In this document: positions 17,863-27,718 of the stretch, in pieces
Layout: each line of letters begins with the position of its first letter
Position numbering within the stretch: position 1 is the first letter of the stretch
DNA from: Pseudomonas quercus
Lineage (GTDB): Bacteria; Pseudomonadota; Gammaproteobacteria; Pseudomonadales; Pseudomonadaceae
DNA: 64,000 nt
NCBI RefSeq assembly: GCF_012033695.1
Contig: NZ_JAAVJI010000013.1
Coordinates: 1-64,000 of the forward strand
Direction: 5' to 3'
Program-made: the position numbers and the translations under genes
The notes under the pieces: generated by a model
The model's input: the letters and a program-made list of their open reading frames with translations, nothing else
Database searches by the model: none
What the model was told of the DNA's origin: nothing

Positions 17863-18831
17863 ATGATGCGCGCTTTTCAACGTGCCACCCTCTTCACGCT
17901 GGTCACTGCCCTGCCCTTCGCCTGCTGCGCCGTAGCCGCCGATGCCCCCGCCGATACGCCCAAACCTGCCGAACGCGCACCGTTGCAGGAGCGTAGCGAG
18001 CAGGAAGCACAGGCCTTGGCACGACAACTGCCGGCCCAGGCGGTGCAAACCCTGCAAGCCGGCAGCGATAACTTCATGGCCCTGTGGAACCCTGCCAACA
18101 CGGCAGACCCTACAGGTGTGACGATTATCGTGCCAGGCGCGGGAGAAAGCGCCAACTGGCCAGACGTGGTAGCACCGCTGCGCAACCGCTTGCCTGACGC
18201 CCAATGGAGCACCCTTAGCCTAACGCTGCCAGACTTGCTGGAGGAGGCCGTGCAACCCCGAGGCATCGAGCCGCCAGCGCCTGCAGCCGCTGGCAGTTCC
18301 GCCACGCCAGCCGATGCCAACGCGCCCATTGAACAAGCCGCAGCCAGTGGCGCAGATGCCACAGCACCCGCCGACGCCCAGCCACCCAGCGTCGACGACC
18401 AGCTCAAAACCGATGCCGCCCGGATCTTTGCCCGTATAGACGCAGGCATCGCCTTCGCCCAGCAAGTGAAAGCGCGCAATATCGTACTGCTGGGCCATGG
18501 CACAGGGGCGTACTGGGCCGCCCGCTACTTAAGCGAGCGCCAGCCTTCCCGTGCGCAGCGCTTGATAATGGTGGCCGGCAAGACGCCAGAAGCGGCCCCG
18601 GCTGGGCTGGACCAGTTGGCACCACAGCTCAAGGTCCCGGTGTATGACATCTATTATGCGACCAGCCCTAACCTGCGCAGCGCTGCCGCACAGCGGCTAC
18701 AGGCCAGCAAGCGCCAGGCCGGCAGCCAGTATCGGCAAACGGAACTCAATGACTTGCCCGGCGATCAGGCGTCAGAACAGGAGCAGCTCTACCGCCGCGT
18801 GCGGGGCTGGCTGAACCCGAAGCCAGACTGA
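17863..18831 (+). CDS. DUF3530 family exported protein
   Basis: The 322-residue protein has an N-terminal signal peptide (hydrophobic TLFTLVTALPFACCAVA, likely cut after ADA). The fold resembles alpha/beta hydrolases, with GHGTGAYWAARYL as a nucleophile-elbow-like segment. The family serine position is glycine or threonine here, so catalytic activity is uncertain. A low-complexity Ala/Pro insert lies around residues 140-185. Two adjacent ATG codons are possible starts. Function unknown. Confidence 0.75.
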   Translation: MMRAFQRATLFTLVTALPFACCAVAADAPADTPKPAERAPLQERSEQEAQALARQLPAQAVQTLQAGSDNFMALWNPANTADPTGVTIIVPGAGESANWPDVVAPLRNRLPDAQWSTLSLTLPDLLEEAVQPRGIEPPAPAAAGSSATPADANAPIEQAAASGADATAPADAQPPSVDDQLKTDAARIFARIDAGIAFAQQVKARNIVLLGHGTGAYWAARYLSERQPSRAQRLIMVAGKTPEAAPAGLDQLAPQLKVPVYDIYYATSPNLRSAAAQRLQASKRQAGSQYRQTELNDLPGDQASEQEQLYRRVRGWLNPKPD

Positions 18832-18836
18832 CACGG

Positions 18837-19601
18837 CTACAGCCCCCGGCGCTTGCGCACGATGTCGTAAGCGCTGTGCAATTCACGTGTACGTTCCGTC
18901 GCCGAGCGAACCTGTGCCGGGCTGGCGCCCTTGCCTTGAAGCTTGTCAGGATGGTGCCGGCTCAATAGCCGGCGATAGGCCTGTTTGATCTGGTCCCCAT
19001 CCGTTGCCGCCGTAACGCCCAGCACCTTGAGGGCTTCGTGATAGGCATTTGTAGAACTGGCCAACGTGCGTGAAGCGGGCGCGTAATCGGCACCCAGGGC
19101 ACGCACCTGGGGTACGGTCAAGCCTAGCCAGCCGCCCCACTCCACCAAGAGGCGTTGCTCACCCTGCCCGAGCTGACCGTCCGCCCACGCCATTCGCCAG
19201 CATGCTCGCAGCAACCCTTCCGCCGTGGCAGGCTGTACCTGAAGCCGCCGCAGTGGGCCGCGCAAGGTATCCTTCCCGGTCTTGCCCCGGCCAAACGCAG
19301 CAATTGCCTGTTTGCGTGCGCCCTCGTTCAGGCTCATCCGAGTCATCTCATGGCGCGCCTGGGCGATATGGCTCTCTTGCACACGGCCGTCGACTTTGGC
19401 CAGCCGCCCTAGCATCACGAACAACAGCTCATTGAGCGGCAACGCCGGCTGGCCCTTCATCCGCGCCCATAGCTGGGGCCAGGTGTAGACCTCCAGCCGG
19501 CGGTCCACCGCTTGCCCGATCAGGGCACCCAGAATGCTGCCGGGAATGTGTGCCAGTGCAAAGCCCGCCGCTGCGCCTACTACCGTCACTGGCCACAGCA
19601 T
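18837..19601 (-). CDS. djlA: DjlA-like DnaJ-domain membrane co-chaperone
   Basis: The 254-residue protein has an N-terminal membrane segment (about residues 4-25) with glycines typical of DjlA. A TerB-like helical domain follows (about 55-165), then a C-terminal J domain with the HPD motif in RHHPDK near residue 220. It would stimulate DnaK near the inner membrane. The ATG at 19601 overlaps the murU stop by one base, so it is coupled to amgK-murU. Confidence 0.9.
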   Translation of the reverse strand: MLWPVTVVGAAAGFALAHIPGSILGALIGQAVDRRLEVYTWPQLWARMKGQPALPLNELLFVMLGRLAKVDGRVQESHIAQARHEMTRMSLNEGARKQAIAAFGRGKTGKDTLRGPLRRLQVQPATAEGLLRACWRMAWADGQLGQGEQRLLVEWGGWLGLTVPQVRALGADYAPASRTLASSTNAYHEALKVLGVTAATDGDQIKQAYRRLLSRHHPDKLQGKGASPAQVRSATERTRELHSAYDIVRKRRGL

Positions 19602-20272
19602 CAGCAACGCCCTGCCAGCAACTGTTCAACCTCGGCCAGGCGCTCTACTGTCCCCACGTCCACCCAGGTGCCTTTGAAGTGCTCCCCGGTGACCTGCCCT
19701 GCAGCCATGGCACGGCGCAGCAAGGGTGCCAGCTTGAAGGCACCCCCGCTGCACCCGGCAAACAGCTCAGGCGACAGCACGGCAATGCCGCTATACGTAA
19801 GCGCCCGCCCCTGCGCAGGCAGGTCAGCCAGGCGCCCATCATTCAAGGCGAAGTCGCCGGTAACATGGTGAGGTGGGTTGTCCACCATCACCAAGTGCGC
19901 CAGCGCGCCCTCTGGCAGGTGAAGTGAGGTGTAATCGTAATCGCACCACACATCACCATTGACGATTGCAAACGGCTCGCCCCCGAGTAACGGTAGCGCT
20001 TTGTAGATCCCGCCACCGGTCTCCAGGAGTTCACCTTCAGGTGAGTACTGAATATGGGCACCGAAGCCTTCGCCGCCTTTCAGATACGCCTCGATCTGCT
20101 CGCCCAGCCAGGCATGGTTGATCACCAGCTCATGAACGCCAGCGCTCACCAACGCCCGCAACTGGTGCTCGATCAGGGGCATACCGCCTACCTTGAGCAA
20201 GGGCTTGGGTGTATGCAAGGTGAGGGGGCGCATGCGTTCCCCCTTGCCCGCCGCCAGAATCATCGCTTTCAT
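19601..20272 (-). CDS. murU: N-acetylmuramate alpha-1-phosphate uridylyltransferase
   Basis: MurU makes UDP-MurNAc from MurNAc-1-phosphate and UTP. With AmgK it forms the murein-recycling shortcut described in P. putida, which bypasses MurA and gives intrinsic fosfomycin tolerance. The 223-residue nucleotidyltransferase has the N-terminal LAAGKGERMRPLT motif and VNGDVWCDYD near residue 105. It overlaps amgK by four bases. Confidence 0.94.
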   Translation of the reverse strand: MKAMILAAGKGERMRPLTLHTPKPLLKVGGMPLIEHQLRALVSAGVHELVINHAWLGEQIEAYLKGGEGFGAHIQYSPEGELLETGGGIYKALPLLGGEPFAIVNGDVWCDYDYTSLHLPEGALAHLVMVDNPPHHVTGDFALNDGRLADLPAQGRALTYSGIAVLSPELFAGCSGGAFKLAPLLRRAMAAGQVTGEHFKGTWVDVGTVERLAEVEQLLAGRC

Positions 20273-21294
20273 GCGGCACCTTCGGTCGCTGGGGGCAGGC
20301 TGTCCAGCAGTTGGGCCAGGGGAGCCAGTTCTTTACGGTGCTGAGTCACCGCACGAATGTAGGCAAAGAAACGTGGTACGTCTTGCAGGTAACGCGGCTT
20401 GCCGTCCCGGTGGCAAATGCGGGCGAAGATCCCGATCACTTTCAAATGGCGCTGGACGCCCATGAGGTCACTGGCCTTGAGAAAGTCGGCCAGGTTGCCC
20501 TGCACGGGTAGGCCTTGGGCTCGCGCCCTCTCCCAGTAGCGGCCCAACTGCTCACTGACAAAGGCTTGTGGCCAGCTCAGGAACGCGTCTTTGAACAAGC
20601 ACGTAATGTCGTAGGTAACCGGCCCGTACACGGCATCCTGGAAATCGAGTACGCCAGGGTTAGGGGTGCTTACCATCAGGTTACGTGGCATGTAGTCCCG
20701 GTGTACCAGCACGCTGGGCTGTGCCAACGCACTCTCGATCAACAGCTGGCTGGCCTTGTTCCACAGTGCCTGCTGCTGCTCAGTAAACCGCACGCCTAAG
20801 TGACGCTGCACATACCATTCGGGGAACAGCTCCAGCTCACGGCGCAACAGGGCGGTGTCATAGCTGGGCAAAGGTGCTGTCATTGGCAACTGCTGGAATT
20901 TCAGCAGCGCGCCGATGGCCGCATCGAACAGTTCGTCTGCATTTTCCGGCGTAAGCACATCCAGGTAGGTTTGCGTGCCCATGTCGCTGAGCAGCAGAAA
21001 GCCACGGTCCAGGTCCTGTGCATGGAGGGTGGGCACATGCACATCAGCCGAGGCCAGCAATGCTGCAATGTTTACGAAAGGCGTGCAGTTTTCCTGGGGC
21101 GGCGGCGCGTCCATCACAATAAAGCTGCGGCCATCACCGGCCCAGCGGAAATAACGGCGGAAGCTCGCGTCGCTGCTGGCCGGGGTTAGGGTGCCCTCCG
21201 GCACCTGGCCCCACCCTTCGTTCCGATACAGGTTATGCAGTTCAGCCTGGAGCCAAGGTTCCAGCAACTGAAGGCGTACATCATGATCAAGCAT
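20269..21294 (-). CDS. amgK: N-acetylmuramate/N-acetylglucosamine kinase
   Basis: AmgK phosphorylates MurNAc or GlcNAc at the anomeric carbon. The 341-residue protein has the aminoglycoside-phosphotransferase fold, with the catalytic loop VHRDYMPRNLM near residue 200 and the metal-binding LDFQDAVYGP near 220. It starts the amgK-murU-djlA unit, divergent from lptD. Confidence 0.94.
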   Translation of the reverse strand: MLDHDVRLQLLEPWLQAELHNLYRNEGWGQVPEGTLTPASSDASFRRYFRWAGDGRSFIVMDAPPPQENCTPFVNIAALLASADVHVPTLHAQDLDRGFLLLSDMGTQTYLDVLTPENADELFDAAIGALLKFQQLPMTAPLPSYDTALLRRELELFPEWYVQRHLGVRFTEQQQALWNKASQLLIESALAQPSVLVHRDYMPRNLMVSTPNPGVLDFQDAVYGPVTYDITCLFKDAFLSWPQAFVSEQLGRYWERARAQGLPVQGNLADFLKASDLMGVQRHLKVIGIFARICHRDGKPRYLQDVPRFFAYIRAVTQHRKELAPLAQLLDSLPPATEGAA

Positions 21295-21422
21295 TTACAG
21301 AGTCTCCGACGGCGCTAGCCGTCAAGCGGGTCATGCTTTATTATCCAGCATCTTTTTCAGACCATCGAGAGGCGTGCATACCCGCACGGGCAGATGGCAC
21401 GCAGGAAGCCCGGACTAATAAG

Positions 21423-24194
21423 ATGGCATTGAAATCCCCCGCGTTTCGTAGAAAATTCCCGTTGCTGGTAACCGGCTCACTGCTGGCGATGCAGCCTTTT
21501 GCCGTACCGTTCGCAAGTGCGGCACCGCAGTATGACTGCCAAGTGTCCGCTTCGGGTTCCTGGGACTGCAAAACCCGCGACGCCAATACGGCGCTTCCGC
21601 CGCGCCCGCAGCATAATGCCACTTCGGTGAGCTCGGCGCAGGGTACCGAACAAGGTACTGCGGCTGAAGGCACAGGCCCGGCGACCACGCTGGTGACCGA
21701 AAGCAAGGGCCGTGGGCTCAAGTCCCGCAGCGCCGACTACAGCCACCTGGACTGGGTCCCTCGCGAGAAGCTGACCCCCGCCCAGCTGGCCGAAACTGGC
21801 CCCTACTGCTCTGGTACCTATGTAGAGCCGCTGCGCCCGGGCATGAACGACAAAACGTCCAAGTCCGATGCACCGACCTACCTGAATGCCCGCGCCTCCC
21901 GTTACGAGGAGCAGTCACAAACCGCTACCCTCGCCGGTGATGTGGTCATGCGCCAGGGCAGCATGCAGGTCGAAGCCAACGAGGCGGCGCTGCACCAGTC
22001 CGAAAACCGCGGTGAGCTGAACGGCAACGTGAAGCTGCGTGACAACGGCGCACTGATCGTCGGCGACCACGCCGAGGTGCAGCTGGATACCGGTGCGGCG
22101 CAAATCGACAACGCCGAATACGTGCTGCACAAGCAGAAGGCCCGGGGCTCGGCCTTGTACGCCAAGCGTGCCGAGAACGCTATCATCCGCTTGAAGGACG
22201 GCACCTACACCACCTGCGAACCCAGCAGCAATGCCTGGTCCATCAAGGGCAACAACATTACCCTCAACCCAGCGACCGGCTTCGGCACTGCGACCAACGC
22301 CACGCTGCGGGTGAAGGACATTCCTGTTCTGTACACGCCGTACTTCTATTTCCCGATCGACGACCGCCGCCAATCCGGCTTCCTGGCGCCGAGCTTCTCG
22401 AGCAGCAGCGACAGCGGCTTCACGCTGGTCACCCCGTACTACTTCAACCTGGCGCCTAACTACGACGCCACCCTGTACCCGCGCTACATGGCCAAGCGCG
22501 GCCTGATGATGGAAGGCGAATTCCGCTACCTCACGCCGGGCAGCGAAGGCCAATTGGGTGCTTCGTACCTGAACGACGAGAACGACGACCGCAAGGATCA
22601 GTCCGACTATTCAGACCGCCGCTGGATGATCAACTGGCAGCACAAGGGTGGCATGGACACCCGTCTGCTGAGCGAGGTGGACTACACCCGCATCAGCGAC
22701 CCGTACTATTTCCAGGACCTGCAAACGGATGTCATCGGCGTAGAACGCCGGGACTTCGTGAACCAGCAAGGTGCGCTGACCTACCGTGGGCAAGGTTACA
22801 CGGCGCGGCTTAACGTGCAGTCCTACCAGCTGGCCACCGTAGCGGACATCACGCCATACGATCGTCTGCCGCAACTGACCCTGGATGGCATATTGCCCTT
22901 CCAGCCGGCTGGCTTGCAGTTCAGCTATCACACCGAAGCGGTACGGTTTGATCGCGACCTTCGCACCGGGACCTATCGCAACGAAGACAATGTAATTGAT
23001 AGGCGGATCGACGAAAACGTTCAAGGCCTGAATCGGGCAAACGGCGACCGCCTGGACTTCGTGCCGGCTGTTTCCCTACCCATGGAATGGAGCTACGGTT
23101 ACATCCGGCCCACGCTCAAGTACAAGTACACTCAGTACGACCTGGACCTGGATGGCACGGGCAAGCGCCAGATGGCCCAGAACGGCCAGAGCTTCGACAG
23201 TTCCCAGAACATCAGCGTCCCGATCACCAGCATCGACAGTGGCCTGTACTTCGACCGCGATACTCAGATGTTCGGCACCAATTACCGCCAAACCCTGGAA
23301 CCGCGCCTGTTCTACCTGTATGTGCCTTACGAGAAGCAGAGTGACATTCCTGTATTCGATACCGGCGAAAGCGTATTCAGCTACGCCTCGCTGTTCCGGG
23401 ACAACCGCTTCAGCGGTGGCGACCGTATCGGCGACGAAAACAAGCTGTCGCTGGGCGTGACCAGTCGCTGGATCGAGGACAACGGCTTTGAGCGCCAGCG
23501 CTTCGCCATTGGCCAGGCGGTGTACTTCAAGGACCGCAAGGTTCAGTTGCCGGACATCAACTACCGCGACCGCGACGAAGCGCAAGCCAACGTTTCGCCG
23601 TACGCCCTGGAATACGAATACCGCTTCAACCGCGACTGGCGCTTCACTTCGGACTTCAACTGGGACCCGGACAGCCGCAGCACTCGCTCGGGCAGTGCCA
23701 TGTTCCACTACCAGCCTGAAGACAACCCCAACAAGGTGGTCAACGCCGGCTTCCGCTACCGCGACGACACTATCCATTACGACACGGCGACGGGTCGCTG
23801 GCAGTTCGGGGGCGACTACGGCACCCCTGGCCAGGCCAACTACGTGAAGGACTACTACAAGATCCAGCAGCATGACTTCTCGGTCATCTGGCCGCTGGTT
23901 CCGCAGTGGAACCTCATCAGCCGCTGGCAGTACGACTACAACCGCAACCGCACGCTGGAAGCCTTCGGTGGCTTCGAGTACGACAATTGCTGCTGGAAAC
24001 TGCGCCTGATCAACCGTTACTGGGTCGATTATGACGAGTACAGCCAGAACGCTCCTGAAAACGAGAAGGGCGATCGCGGCATCTTCCTGCAAATCGTGCT
24101 CAAGGGCCTGGGTGGCGTAGTGGGCAATAAAGTCGAAGGTTTCCTCGACAAAGGCATTCAGGGTTATCGTGAACGTGAAGACCATGCTATGTGA
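21423..24194 (+). CDS. lptD: LPS-assembly outer-membrane protein LptD
   Basis: LptD inserts LPS into the outer leaflet together with LptE. The 923-residue protein has a signal peptide (about residues 1-34), an OstA/LptA-like periplasmic domain (about 145-280) and a C-terminal 26-strand barrel. The family cysteines are visible near the N-terminus (YDC, WDC) and as the CC pair in DNCCWKLR near residue 855. The ATG at 21423 is chosen as MALKSPAFRRK because an upstream in-frame start has no support. Confidence 0.96.
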   Translation: MALKSPAFRRKFPLLVTGSLLAMQPFAVPFASAAPQYDCQVSASGSWDCKTRDANTALPPRPQHNATSVSSAQGTEQGTAAEGTGPATTLVTESKGRGLKSRSADYSHLDWVPREKLTPAQLAETGPYCSGTYVEPLRPGMNDKTSKSDAPTYLNARASRYEEQSQTATLAGDVVMRQGSMQVEANEAALHQSENRGELNGNVKLRDNGALIVGDHAEVQLDTGAAQIDNAEYVLHKQKARGSALYAKRAENAIIRLKDGTYTTCEPSSNAWSIKGNNITLNPATGFGTATNATLRVKDIPVLYTPYFYFPIDDRRQSGFLAPSFSSSSDSGFTLVTPYYFNLAPNYDATLYPRYMAKRGLMMEGEFRYLTPGSEGQLGASYLNDENDDRKDQSDYSDRRWMINWQHKGGMDTRLLSEVDYTRISDPYYFQDLQTDVIGVERRDFVNQQGALTYRGQGYTARLNVQSYQLATVADITPYDRLPQLTLDGILPFQPAGLQFSYHTEAVRFDRDLRTGTYRNEDNVIDRRIDENVQGLNRANGDRLDFVPAVSLPMEWSYGYIRPTLKYKYTQYDLDLDGTGKRQMAQNGQSFDSSQNISVPITSIDSGLYFDRDTQMFGTNYRQTLEPRLFYLYVPYEKQSDIPVFDTGESVFSYASLFRDNRFSGGDRIGDENKLSLGVTSRWIEDNGFERQRFAIGQAVYFKDRKVQLPDINYRDRDEAQANVSPYALEYEYRFNRDWRFTSDFNWDPDSRSTRSGSAMFHYQPEDNPNKVVNAGFRYRDDTIHYDTATGRWQFGGDYGTPGQANYVKDYYKIQQHDFSVIWPLVPQWNLISRWQYDYNRNRTLEAFGGFEYDNCCWKLRLINRYWVDYDEYSQNAPENEKGDRGIFLQIVLKGLGGVVGNKVEGFLDKGIQGYREREDHAM

Positions 24195-25467
24195 TCGACT
24201 GCGCCCCTTGCTGTTGGGCGCACTGTTTCTAGGTTCCCTGGCGCACGCGCAGGTTCAACCGCTGGACAAGGTAGTGGCCATCGTCGACAACGACGTGATC
24301 ATGCAAAGCCAGCTTGAACAGCGCGTGCAGGAAGTGCGGCAAACTATCGCCAAGCGCGGTGGTGGCACCCCACCGGAAGAAGAACTGCAAAAGCAGGTCC
24401 TGGACCGCCTGGTATTGGAAAACCTGCAGTTGCAGATCGGTGAACGCTCCGGCATTCGCATTACCGACGAGGAACTCAACAGCGCCATGGGGACCATTGC
24501 TCAGCGCAACAACATGAGCCTGGACCAATTCCGCGCAGCCTTGAGCCACGACGGCCTGTCCTTCAACACCGCCCGGGAGCAGGTGCGTCGCGAGATGATC
24601 ATCAGCCGGGTGCGCCAGCGCCGCGTTGCCGAGCGTATTCAAGTGAGCGAGCAGGAAGTGAAGAACTTCCTGGCCTCCGAAAGCGGCAAGGCGCAGCTGT
24701 CCCAGGAATACCACTTGGCCAACATCCTGGTTGCCACTCCCGAAGCGGCCAATGCGCAGCAGATACAAGCCGCTGGCAATCAGGCCATGGCGTTGTACCA
24801 GCAGTTGCGTGAAGGCGCGAACTTCGCGCAGTTGGCAACGGCCAAGTCGGCCAGTGACAACGCCCTGGAAGGCGGTGACATGGGCTGGCGCAAGGCTGCG
24901 CAGCTGCCTCCTCCCTTCGACCAGATGCTGGCCGGCATGAAGCCGGGCGATGTGACTCAGCCCGTGCGTACGCCAGGCGGTTTCATCATCCTCAAGTTGA
25001 TGGAAGCTCGGGGCGGCCAGGCTGAAATGCGTGATGAAGTGCACGTGCGCCACATCCTGCTCAAGCCTAGCGAAATCCGTAGCCCTGCTGAAACCCAGCG
25101 GCTGATCGAAACGCTCTATACGCGTATCCAGGACGGTGAAGACTTTGCCACCCTGGCCAAGAACTACTCGGAAGACCCTGGCTCGGCGCTCAACGGTGGC
25201 GACCTGAACTGGATCGACCCGCAGTCCCTGGTCCCGGAGTTCCGCGACGTGATGGCGCAAACGCCTGTCGATACCGTTTCCAAGCCCTTCCAGAGCCAAT
25301 TCGGCTGGCACATTCTGGAAGTGCTGGGCCGGCGTGCAACCGACGCTACCCAGCAAGCACGCGAGCAACAGGCCCTCAACGTATTGCGTAACCGCAAATA
25401 CGACGAAGAGCTGCAAACCTGGCTCCGTCAGATCCGTGACGAGGCCTACGTCGAAATCAAGCAGTGA
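24175..25467 (+). CDS. surA: Periplasmic peptidyl-prolyl isomerase and chaperone SurA
   Basis: SurA escorts outer-membrane proteins, including LptD, through the periplasm. The product of about 430 residues has a signal peptide, an N-terminal chaperone domain and two parvulin domains (about residues 175-275 and 285-385). The second parvulin domain has HVRHIL and FGWHILEV. The start lies inside the lptD 3' end. GTG 24175 is preferred because the family starts MKT-. GTG 24169 and ATG 24184 are alternatives. Confidence 0.95.
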   Translation: MKTMLCDRLRPLLLGALFLGSLAHAQVQPLDKVVAIVDNDVIMQSQLEQRVQEVRQTIAKRGGGTPPEEELQKQVLDRLVLENLQLQIGERSGIRITDEELNSAMGTIAQRNNMSLDQFRAALSHDGLSFNTAREQVRREMIISRVRQRRVAERIQVSEQEVKNFLASESGKAQLSQEYHLANILVATPEAANAQQIQAAGNQAMALYQQLREGANFAQLATAKSASDNALEGGDMGWRKAAQLPPPFDQMLAGMKPGDVTQPVRTPGGFIILKLMEARGGQAEMRDEVHVRHILLKPSEIRSPAETQRLIETLYTRIQDGEDFATLAKNYSEDPGSALNGGDLNWIDPQSLVPEFRDVMAQTPVDTVSKPFQSQFGWHILEVLGRRATDATQQAREQQALNVLRNRKYDEELQTWLRQIRDEAYVEIKQ

Positions 25468-26450
25468 GCGTGATGCGTTTTGCCGTCACGCCTGGCGAGC
25501 CAGCAGGCATAGGTCCAGACCTTTGCCTGCTGCTGGCTTCCAACGCCCAACCCTATCCGCTTATCGCCATTACCAGCCGTGACCTGCTCGCCGAGCGGGC
25601 CACCCAGCTGGGGCTGGCTGTTGCGCTTCACCCGGTGAACAGCCTGGCGTTGCCCGACACCCCGGCACCGGCAGGCACGCTCTACGTACTGGATGTGCCC
25701 TTGGCTGCCCCCGTAGTAGCTGGCCAGCTGGACCCCGCCAATGCCCAGTTTGTGCTCGACACCCTTACCCGCGCAGGCGAAGGCTGCCTGGCGGGCGAGT
25801 TTGCCGGCATGATTACCGCCCCGGTGCACAAGGGCGTCATCAATGAGGCCGGTACGGCCTTCTCGGGGCATACCGAGTTCCTGCAGGCGCTATGCGGTGC
25901 CGAACAGGTGGTCATGATGCTGGCCACGCGTGGGCTGCGGGTAGCCTTGGTTACAACGCACCTGCCCTTGCGCGAGGTGGCAGAAGCGATTACTCAGGCC
26001 CGCGTAGAACGCGTGGCCCGTATTCTTCACCAGGACCTCAAGGATAAGTTCGGGCTGTCAGCACCGCGCATTCTGGTCTGTGGGCTGAATCCCCATGCGG
26101 GCGAAGGCGGCCATTTGGGCCGGGAAGAAATCGATGTAATCGAGCCTGTGCTGGAGCGCCTGCGCGCTCAAGGGTTGGACCTGGTAGGCCCGCTGCCCGC
26201 CGACACGCTTTTCACCCCCAAACACCTGGAGCACTGCGACGCGGTGCTTGCCATGTATCACGACCAGGGCCTGCCGGTGCTGAAGTACAAAGGCTTTGGC
26301 GCGGCGGTCAACGTCACCCTGGGCCTGCCGATCATTCGCACCTCAGTCGACCACGGTACGGCCCTGGACCTGGCCGGTAGCGGCAAGGTGGACACCGGCA
26401 GCCTTCAGGTCGCCCTTGAAACTGCCTATCAAATGGCTGAGGCACGTTAA
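25464..26450 (+). CDS. pdxA: 4-hydroxythreonine-4-phosphate dehydrogenase
   Basis: PdxA acts in pyridoxal-5'-phosphate synthesis. The 328-residue protein begins RFAVTPGEPAGIGPDL, the family signature, and keeps the metal-binding histidines, including the one in MYHDQGLPVLKY. The GTG start overlaps the surA stop by four bases. ATG 25473 is a possible alternative. Confidence 0.96.
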   Translation: MSVMRFAVTPGEPAGIGPDLCLLLASNAQPYPLIAITSRDLLAERATQLGLAVALHPVNSLALPDTPAPAGTLYVLDVPLAAPVVAGQLDPANAQFVLDTLTRAGEGCLAGEFAGMITAPVHKGVINEAGTAFSGHTEFLQALCGAEQVVMMLATRGLRVALVTTHLPLREVAEAITQARVERVARILHQDLKDKFGLSAPRILVCGLNPHAGEGGHLGREEIDVIEPVLERLRAQGLDLVGPLPADTLFTPKHLEHCDAVLAMYHDQGLPVLKYKGFGAAVNVTLGLPIIRTSVDHGTALDLAGSGKVDTGSLQVALETAYQMAEAR

Positions 26451-27274
26451 TGACCGAGCATTACCAACACCGGGCGCGCAAGCGGTTCGGGCAGAACTTC
26501 CTCCATGACGCTGGCGTGATCGACCGCATCCTGCGGGCCATTCACGCACGTGAAGGCGACCGCATGCTGGAAATCGGCCCTGGCCAGGGCGCCCTGACAG
26601 AGGGCTTGCTAGCCAGCAATGCCCGGCTGGACGTCATCGAGCTGGACAAAGACCTGGTGCCTATTCTGAACCACCGCTTTGCCGAGCGTGGCAATTTCAG
26701 CCTGCACCAGGGTGACGCGCTCAAGTTCGACTTCACTCAACTAGGCGCGGCCCCACACAGCCTGCGTGTTGTCGGCAACCTGCCCTACAACATTTCCACG
26801 CCCCTGATTTTCCATCTGCTCAGCAATGCTGCCCTGATCAAGGACATGCACTTCATGCTGCAGAAGGAAGTGGTCGAGCGTATGGCTGCAGGACCAGGTG
26901 GCGGAGACTGGGGCCGGCTGTCGATCATGGTGCAGTACTACTGCCGCGTAGAGCACCTGTTCAACGTGGGTCCCGGCGCGTTCAACCCGCCGCCAAAGGT
27001 AGATTCCGCCATTGTGCGGCTTGTGCCTCACAGCACCCTGCCCCACCCGGCCAAGGACCATCACCTGCTTGAGCGCGTGGTACGAGAGGCGTTCAACCAG
27101 CGTCGCAAAACCCTGCGCAATACGCTCAAGGCCCTGCTGCCTGCTACAGCCATCGAAGCCGCCGGAGTGGATGGCAGCTTGCGCCCTGAGCAGCTGGACC
27201 TAGCCGCGTTCGTACGCTTGGCCGACCAGTTGGCCGATAGCACATCGGCGCACGAGCATGGCCCAGGCCATTGA
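26450..27274 (+). CDS. rsmA: 16S rRNA dimethyladenosine transferase
   Basis: RsmA (KsgA) dimethylates the two adenosines near the 3' end of 16S rRNA. The 274-residue protein has the SAM motif EIGPGQGALT near residue 40 and catalytic motif IV NLPYNIST near 110. Its ATG overlaps the pdxA stop by one base (TAATG). Confidence 0.97.
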   Translation: MTEHYQHRARKRFGQNFLHDAGVIDRILRAIHAREGDRMLEIGPGQGALTEGLLASNARLDVIELDKDLVPILNHRFAERGNFSLHQGDALKFDFTQLGAAPHSLRVVGNLPYNISTPLIFHLLSNAALIKDMHFMLQKEVVERMAAGPGGGDWGRLSIMVQYYCRVEHLFNVGPGAFNPPPKVDSAIVRLVPHSTLPHPAKDHHLLERVVREAFNQRRKTLRNTLKALLPATAIEAAGVDGSLRPEQLDLAAFVRLADQLADSTSAHEHGPGH

Positions 27275-27337
27275 TCATTCGATGGCCTAGACTCCACGTA
27301 TGGCTTGTTTTTCCGCTTTCGCTTTAAAGGCCGCCTC

Positions 27338-27718
27338 ATGCCCGAGCTTCGTTACCGCATAAATGTTTCTGTCGACACCCGTTTTCTGGTCGAGCAATCG
27401 AACCCTGCCCAAGGGCGTTACGCGTTCGCCTATACCGTAACTGTGCGTAATGAAGGGCAGATGGCTGCGCGCCTGGTGTCTCGGCATTGGGTTATCACGG
27501 ATGGCAATGGCAAGGTCGAAGAAGTACGCGGCCCTGGGGTGATTGGCCAGCAGCCGTTGATCGCCGCAGGGCAAAGCCATACCTATAGCAGCGGGACCAT
27601 CATGGCGACCCAGGTCGGCATCATGCAAGGCAGCTATCAGATGGTGGCAGAAGATGGAACGCCCTTCGATGCCATCATCGCGCCCTTCCGGCTCGCCGTT
27701 CCAGGTGCCCTTCACTGA
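27338..27718 (+). CDS. apaG: ApaG family protein
   Basis: The 126-residue single-domain protein has the ApaG fold, with the conserved GxGxxG-like GPGVIGQQP near residue 67 and the C-terminal PFDAIIAPFRL. The biochemical role is not settled. It lies between rsmA and apaH as in many gammaproteobacteria. Its stop overlaps the apaH start (TGATG). Confidence 0.94.
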   Translation: MPELRYRINVSVDTRFLVEQSNPAQGRYAFAYTVTVRNEGQMAARLVSRHWVITDGNGKVEEVRGPGVIGQQPLIAAGQSHTYSSGTIMATQVGIMQGSYQMVAEDGTPFDAIIAPFRLAVPGALH

